Shown piece by piece: positions 58,140-64,000 of a DNA stretch of 64,000 bases; the stretch's first letter is position 1; each line of letters begins with the position of its first letter. The DNA is from Bufo bufo (taxonomy: Eukaryota > Chordata > Amphibia > Anura > Bufonidae): positions 139,595,468 through 139,659,467 of the forward strand of contig NC_053390.1 in NCBI RefSeq assembly GCF_905171765.1. Direction: 5' to 3'. The notes under the pieces were generated by a model. The model worked only from the letters and a program-made list of their open reading frames with translations, did not search any database and had not been told where the DNA came from. A program made the translations under genes and the position numbers.

Positions 58140-59110
58140 TTGTTGGAAGCAGGTATATCAAACCCCTTAATCAGTTTATTTTGGGGCAACAGGTATATCA
58201 CACCAGGTGCAATTAATTATTCCAATTGCATTTGTCCCTCTGTATAGCTGCGGTATCTCAGCAGAACCGTACACAAATGCTTTACAATACAAATGCACTA
58301 TATAGAAATTATATTACAGGCATATCACACCCCTGCCTCAATCAGTTTTTTTGGGAGGGAACTGGTATATCACACCAGTTGCAATTAGTTGTTCCAATAC
58401 CGTTTGTCCCTCTGTACAGCTGCGGTATCTCTGCAGAACCGCACAAAATGCTTCTCAATACAAATGGACTATATAGAAAGTATATTATAGGTATATCACA
58501 CCCCTGCCTCAATCTGTTTTTTGGGGGGGCAACTGGTATATCACACCGGTTGCAACTAGTTGTTCCAATAGCGTTTGTCCCTCTGTATAGCTGCGGTATC
58601 TCAGCAGAACCGCACACAAATGCTACACAAAACAAATGCACTATATAGAAATTATATTATAGGTATATCACACCCCTTCCTCAATCAGTTTTTTGGGGGC
58701 AACTGGTATTTTGCACCAGTTGCAATTAGTTTTTCCAATAGCGTTTGTCCCTCTGTATAGCTGCGGTATCTCAGCAGAACCGCGCACAAATGCTGCACAA
58801 TACAAATGCACTTTATAGAAATTATATTACAGGTATATCACACCCCTGCCTCAATCAGTTTTTTGGGGGGGGCAACTGGTATATCACACCAGTTGCAATT
58901 AGTTTTTCCAATAGCATTTGTCCCTCTGTATAGCTGCAGTATCTCAGCAGAACCACACACAAATGCTGGACAATACAAATGCACTATATAGAAAGTATAT
59001 TATAGGTATATCACACCCCTGCCTCAATCAGTTTTTTGGGGGCAACTAGTATATCACACAAATTGCAATTAGTTGTAACAACTGGTATATCATATGCTTT
59101 CTATGTTAGA
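58140..59110 (-). repeat. 171 bp leader tandem array, 5-6 copies
   Basis: TTTGTCCCTCTGTATAGCTG recurs at 58231, 58403, 58574, 58744 and 58917 (steps 170-173). Each unit has AACTGGTATATCACACCAGT and GCGGTATCTCAGCAGAACCG. The repeated 60-140 codon plus frames are by-products. Confidence 0.9.
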
Positions 59111-59511
59111 AAGTATATTATAAGTATATCACACATCTCAATATGTCACACCTATCGATAGCACACCTATACCAGTCCTTAAAAGGACTTTTGTGGCCCT
59201 ATTATCTAGAGTTTGGTGCCTCTAAATGTCTGCCCCTGCTCCACACAGCAACCTCTCACTACACTGGCAGAAGACTTAATGTAAAATTGCGGCCAGATCG
59301 GGTTTATAGGGTAGGGGGTGTGTCCATGTGCTAAAACGTCTCAATTGGCTGTCCTGTCCCACCTGATGGATGTGTCATGGGCCAAAGTTCGGCAAAATGC
59401 AAAAGAATATGGCACCGGCGGACATCGCCATATGTTCGCATTTTCAGCGAACAGCGAACGAGCAAAGTTCGCAGAGAAACGACCGCTGGGTGAACCGCAA
59501 GGCCATCTCTA

Positions 59512-59880
59512 TTCTACTGTTGTGGGCGCTGGCAGAAGAATTTCACTCACAGATAAACAGTTGCAGGTACCAATCCTACAGCGCATGCAAGAAGAGGGCG
59601 GTTTGAAGATGTGTTGGTCACTTCGGATATAAGATTATTCTTGCAGCCAACCCATCGACAGCTGCCCTCCTGATCCAGCCTCAGGGAACGCCTAGACCGA
59701 CAGGTGCCCAACTACATCGGGTTAACAGCCGATGTGGACGTTCTGATAGCGAAGAACCCCTTGACTACTGGGTGTGCAGACTTGACCTGTGGCCAGAGAT
59801 GGCGCAAATTGCCATAGAACTCTTGGCTTGCCCCTCGTTGAGTGTCCTGTCCAAAAGGACGTTCAGCACAGCACCTTCAG
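59512..59880 (+). pseudogene. hAT transposase C-terminal (dimerisation) fragment
   Basis: Plus-strand coding resumes exactly where the minus copy's terminus ends. Pieces read LLWALAEEFHSQ, later DYWVCRLDLWPEMAQIAIEL then [17 protein letters not shown], the hAT C-terminal dimerisation motif (compare LACPAASVLSERVFSTA in the giant hAT). Frames are broken. It probably belongs to the plus-strand copy. Confidence 0.75.
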
Positions 59881-60443
59881 GCTTCTGCTAGAAAGATGAA
59901 CATGAAGAGGAACTTCATCTTTCAGCATGACAACGACCCAAAGCATACATCCAAATCACCAAAGGAATGGCTTTACCAGAAGAAGATTAAAGTTTTTGAA
60001 TGGCCCAGCCAGAGCCCAGACCTGAATCCAATTGAAAATCTGTGGTGTGATCTGAAGAGGGCTGTGCACACAAGATGCCCTCGCAATCTGACAGATTTAG
60101 AGTGTTTTTGCAAAGAAGAGTGGGCAAATCTTGCCAAGTCAAAATGTGCCATGCTGAGAGACTCATAACTAAAATAACTGAGTGCTGTAATAAAATCAAA
60201 AGGTGCTTCAACACAGTATTAGTTTAAGGGCAAGTACACTTATGCAACAATATTTTTTTATTTTTATATTTTTTCTTCCCTCTACCTAAAAGATTTCAGT
60301 TTGTTTTTCAATTGAGTGGTACAGTTTATAGGTCACATTAAAGGTGGAAAAAGTTCTGAAATTATTTTATCTTTGTCTAATTTTTTTACAGCACAGAAAC
60401 TTGACATTTTAACAGGGGTGTGTAGACTTTTTATATCCACTGC
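59881..60443 (+). mobile_element. 3' fragment of a third Tc1 family
   Basis: The frame 59842-60168 reads [20 protein letters not shown] (second catalytic Asp) and [16 protein letters not shown] (catalytic Glu), then the C-terminus. The right end is a terminal repeat, complement TGCAGTGGATATAAAAAGTC then TACACACCCC. The 5' half is missing. TGCA instead of TGTA at the end obscures the TA target. Confidence 0.85.
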
Positions 60444-61497
60444 ACCTCCAGCCACATAATGACTTGATCTTTTCTGTATGGTGAATGCATACATTTTGTG
60501 GCCTGTAATCTAACTGGCTAACAGTAAAATTCTTATACGGTGACCGCCTAATGTACCTCTAGCTACATAATCACTTGTTCTTTTCTGTACGGTGAATGCA
60601 TAATTTTTGGTGCCTGTAATCTAAGTGGCCAACAGTAAAATTATTATATGGTGACCGCCTAATGTACCTCCAGCCACATAATCACTTGATCTTTTCTGAA
60701 CGCTGAATGCATAATTTATGGGGCCTTTAATCTAACTGGCCAACAGTAAAATTGTTATAAGTTGACCGCCTAATGTAACTCCAGCCACATAATCACTTGT
60801 TGTTTTCTGTCTGGTGAATGAATTATTTTTGGGGCCTGTACTCCACTGGCCTGCAGTAAAATTGATATCCCATGATCGGCTAATATATCTCCAGCCACAT
60901 AATCACTTGATCTTTTCTGTATGGTGAATGCATAATTTTTGGGGCCGGTAATCTAACTGGCCAACAGTAAAATTGTTATACGGTGACCGCCTAATGTACC
61001 TCCAGCCACATAATCACTTGTTTTCTGTATGGTGAATGAATCATTTTTGGGCCTGTACTCCACTGGCCTGCAGTAAAATTTATATCCAATGACCGTCTAA
61101 TATACCTCCAGCCACAGAATCACTTGTTCTTTTCTGTCAGATAAATGCATAATTTTTGAAGACTATAATCTAACTGGCCAACAGTAAAATTGTTATACGG
61201 TGACCGTCTAATGTACCTCCAGCCACATTATCAATTGTTCTTTTCTGTCCGGTGAATGAATAATTGTTGGGGCCTGTAGTCCACTGGACTGCAGTAAAAT
61301 TGATATCTATTGACCGTCTAATATACCTCCAGCCACATAATAACTTGTTCTTTTCTGTACGGTGAATGAATAATTTTTGGGGCCTGTAGTCCACTGGACT
61401 GCAGTAAAATTGATATCCATTGACGGTCTAATTTACCTCCAGCCATAAAATCACTTAATCTTTTCTGTACGGTGAATGCCTAATTGTTGGGGCCTCG
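60444..61497 (+). repeat. 111 bp tandem array, about 9.5 copies
   Basis: ACCTCCAGCCACATAATCAC recurs at 60444, 60555, 60665, 60777, 60887, 60998, 61104, 61215, 61325 and 61435. Units contain TTTTCTGTACGGTGAATG and ACAGTAAAATT. By position it may be the trailer array of the second hAT, as the 141 bp array is for the giant hAT, but the Tc1 fragment lies between. Confidence 0.9.
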
Positions 61498-63504
61498 GAG
61501 GAATTCAACACCTGTGACGACCACGTGTTATAGAATTTCACCTATTACCATTTGGGGTTTATTTAAGAGGGGGAATTTCGTTAGCCAGGTTTTTAATCCA
61601 ATTTTATATTTTTGTTCTTTAACCCCTTAAGGACTCAGCCCTATTTCACCTTAAGGACTTGGCCATTTTTTGCAAATCTGACCAGTGTCACTTTAAGTGC
61701 GCATAACTTTAAAACGCTTTGACTTACCCAGGCCGTTCTGAGATTGTTTTTTCGTCACATATTGTACTTCATGACACTGCTAAAATTGGGTCAAAAAAGT
61801 ACATTTTTTTCCATAAAAAAATACCATTTTTACCGAAAATTTTGAAAAATTAGCAAATTTCAAAGTTTCAGTTTCTCTACCTCTGTAATACATAGTAATA
61901 CCCCCAAAAATTGTGATGACTTTACATTCCCCATATGTCTACTTCGTGTTTGTAGCATTTTGGGAATGATATTTTATTTTTTGGGGATGTTACAAGGCTT
62001 AGAAGTTTAGAAGCAAATTTTCAAATTTTTCAGAAATCTTCAAAATCCCACTTTTTATGGACCAGTTCAGGTTTGAAGTCATATTGTGAGGCTTAGATAA
62101 TAGAAACCTCCCAAAAATGACCCCATTCTAGAAACTACACCCCTCAAGGTATTCAAAACAGTTTTTTAAAACTTTATTAACCCTTTAGGTCTTCCATAAG
62201 AGTTAATGGCAGATTGAGAAACAATTTTGAAATTTCAATTTTTTGGAACATTTTCCAATATAATCAATTTTTTCCAGGAGTAAAACAAGGGTTAACTGCC
62301 AAACAAAACTCAAAATGAGTTGCCCCGATTCTGTAGTTTGCAGAAACACCCCATATGTAATCGTAAACTACTGTTTGGCCGAACGGGAGCACATAGAAGA
62401 AGGGGAACACCATATGGGTTTTGGAAGGCAGATTTTGCAGGACTGGTTTTGTTTATACCATGTCCCATTTGAAGCCCCCTGTTGCACCTCTAGAATGAAA
62501 ATTTCAAAAAAGTGACTCCATCTAAGAAAGTACACCCCTCAAGGTATTCAAAACTGGGTTTACAAACTTTGTTAACCCTTTAGGTGTTCCACAAGAGTTA
62601 ATGGCAGATGGAGAAACAATTTTTAAATTTAAATTTTTTTGGAAAATTTTCCATTTTAACCCTTACTTTATTACTGGAAAAAATGGGTTAACAGCCAAAC
62701 AAAACTCAAAATGGGTTTCCCTGATTCTGTAGTTTGCAGAAACACCCCATATGTGGTCGTAAACTACTATTTGGCTAAACGGCAGGACATAGAAGAAGGG
62801 GAACGTCATATGGTTTTAGGAAGGCAGATTTTGCTGGACTGGTTTATTTACACCCCTAGAGTAGAAACTCCATAAAAGTGACCCCATCTAGGAAACTACG
62901 GGATAAGGTGGTTGTTGTTTTGGGACTATTTTAGGGGTAAATATGATTTTTGGTTGCTCTATATTACTCTTTTTTGAGGCAATGTAACAAAAAAATTAAA
63001 TTTTAAAATTGTTTCTACATTCGCTATTTAGTTTTGTGGAACACCTAAAGGGTTAACATAGTTTGTAAAGTAACTTTTGAATAACTTGAGGGGTGTAGTT
63101 TCTTAGATGGGGTCACTTTTTTGGAGTTTCTAGTCTAGGCTACATCAGGGGGGGCTTCTAATGGGACATGGTGTCAAAAATAAAACTGTCCATCAAAATC
63201 TGCCTTCCAGAAACCGTATGGAGTTCCTTTCGTTCTATGCCCTGCCGTGCGGCTATATAGCCTTTACGACCACATATGGGGTGTTTCTGCAAACTACAGA
63301 ATCGGAGCAATAAATATTTAGTTTTGTTTGGCTGTTAACCCTTGCTTTATTACCGGCAAAAAGGATTCAAATGGAAATTTTGCCCAAAAATTGATGTTTT
63401 GGCACCGTTTTTAATTTATATTTTTAACACCGTTCATCCGAGGCGTTTGGTCAAAAGTTATTTTTATAGCGACGACTTTTACGCACGCGACGATGGCCAA
63501 TATG

Positions 63505-63738
63505 TATGGTTCTCAGACTTTGGAGACACTAAGCAGGCATCCTAAAACTGCAGCCCTCCAGATGTTGTAAAACTACAATTCCCACCATGCCCTGCTGATG
63601 GCTGTAGGTTGTCTGGGCATGCTGGGAGTTATAGTTTTACAACATCTGGAAGGCCGCAGTTTGAGGATGCCTGCACTAAAACTAATATTTTTTTGGGGAA
63701 AAAAAATTGTTTCCGTGTCTCCAAAGTCTGAGAGCCAT
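63505..63738. mobile_element. Palindromic MITE in the piggyBac trailer
   Basis: TATGGTTCTCAGACTTTGGA is mirrored at 63713-63738, and GCAGGCATCC / GGATGCCTGC at 63533-63543 / 63664-63674. Inner arms are CCAGATGTTGTAAAACTACA and its complement. CACTAA flanks the inner hairpin at 63527-63532 and 63674-63679 and may be its target duplication inside a larger palindrome. Confidence 0.6.
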
Positions 63739-64000
63739 AGTTTTTTATGTTCTCTAGTGGACTGTTGGGGATTATAAAAATTTTGTACTCCATGGAAGTG
63801 TAATACTCCCTGAAGCAATCGATAACGCAGAGGCTCGGATGATCGGGGCAAGTGTCGCACTGACTGGTGGTGTCCTTCCGTATCCCCCTCCTGCGACACA
63901 CTCTGCACTTTTTTTTGGGTTCGTCCCTTCTTTCCAGTATGGGGGACCACACCTGGAAAGTGTTGGCCAGGGACCATCCGGGCGCCTCCAATTCCCAAGG
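63629..64000 (-). CDS. piggyBac-type transposase, C-terminal end (partial)
   Basis: The minus frame enters from the right edge and reads KKKCRVCRRRGIRKDTTSQC then DTCPDHPSLCVIDCFREYYT. This is the cysteine-rich (CxxC, CxxC, CxxxCF) C-terminal domain of piggyBac transposases, which binds the transposon ends. After the expected C-terminus the frame stays open for about 50 codons into the palindromic MITE and stops at 63629. The catalytic core is outside the window, so intactness cannot be judged. Confidence 0.85.
   Translation of the reverse strand, partial: PWELEAPGWSLANTFQVWSPILERRDEPKKKCRVCRRRGIRKDTTSQCDTCPDHPSLCVIDCFREYYTSMEYKIFIIPNSPLENIKNYGSQTLETRKQFFFPKKILVLVQASSNCGLPDVVKL

Larger units (their letters stand above)
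56299..59511 (-). mobile_element. Second hAT family, minus-strand copy, 3'-truncated
   Basis: Read on the minus strand, it starts at 59511 with TAGAGATGGCCTTGCGGTTC, which is an intact hAT-like terminus. It continues through GCGAAC motifs, the leader tandem array (59110-58140), the N-terminal and BED coding (57941-57095) and the transposase core (to about 56300), then breaks. The C-terminal third and the 3' end are missing. Confidence 0.75.
61623..64000 (-). mobile_element. piggyBac-type transposon, 3' part, runs off the window
   Basis: TTAA at 61619-61622 is followed by CCCCTTAAGGACTCAGCC. About 2 kb of noncoding sequence then contains inverted and direct blocks, such as TTTGCAGAAACACCCCATAT at about 62340 and 62737 and its complement at about 63280. 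Transposase coding on the minus strand then reaches the right edge. The other end lies outside the window, so the orientation and class rest on the cysteine-rich motif and the TTAA site. Confidence 0.75.

Noticed and set aside
58226..58991. Series of 60-140 codon plus frames with repeated motifs
   Set aside because: They arise from the 171 bp leader array of the minus-strand hAT copy.

Overview
The window looks like intergenic, repeat-saturated chromosomal DNA from an amphibian, most probably a frog or toad. The evidence is the repeat content: several Tc1/mariner families, hAT and piggyBac-type DNA transposons, many TTAA-flanked foldback MITEs, CR1-type LINEs, a tRNA-headed SINE and an LTR-retroelement relic. 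I recognise no host gene exon, tRNA, rRNA or CRISPR. Most open frames are either decayed transposon genes or accidents of tandem repeats. Species cannot be fixed from the sequence alone.

Layout. 0-7.6 kb: single-copy-looking DNA with MITEs and one SINE. 7.6-9.2 kb: a full-length but mutated Tc1-like transposon with double (IR/DR) inverted repeats. 12-13.8 kb: GATA microsatellites, a foldback, a hammerhead-like motif and a broken SGNH-hydrolase-like retroelement ORF. 14.4-16.3 kb: AT-rich foldback cluster ending in a hAT-like terminus, abutting a Tc1 fragment. 16.3-17.8 kb: minisatellites. 18.4-21.1 kb: LTR-retroelement relic (zinc knuckle, protease, polypurine tract, LTR start) interrupted by a MITE. 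22.2-29.1 kb: an old Tc1/mariner transposon split by a foldback, a CR1 LINE and a 4.5 kb TTAA-flanked element that itself carries 191 bp and 756 bp tandem arrays.

30.5-47.6 kb is the main object: one hAT transposon of 17,047 bp with a perfect 8-bp target duplication (TTTATTAC), Ac-like termini (TAGGGATGA at one end), clustered subterminal CGAAC/GTTCG motifs, and a BED-finger hAT transposase of about 1,130 codons with one frameshift. Its leader carries a 78 bp (x4) and a 295 bp (about x10.5) tandem array, the latter interrupted by a 1.2 kb palindromic insertion with its own 15-bp target duplication. Its trailer is an 8 kb array of about 57 copies of a 141 bp unit. Noncoding tandem arrays make up roughly two thirds of the element.

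47.6-54.2 kb: MITEs, a CR1 LINE on the minus strand and an internally deleted Tc1. 54.6-61.5 kb: a second, related hAT family (same RG-rich N-terminus, BED finger and leader tandem arrays) present as two head-to-head copies that seem to result from one copy inserting into another followed by deletion, then a Tc1 fragment and a 111 bp tandem array. 61.6-64 kb: the 3' part of a piggyBac-type transposon whose cysteine-rich transposase C-terminus runs off the right edge; it offers a plausible source for the TTAA-flanked elements across the window.

The elements do not form a pathway. The biology here is transposon nesting and repeated growth of tandem arrays inside hAT untranslated regions.
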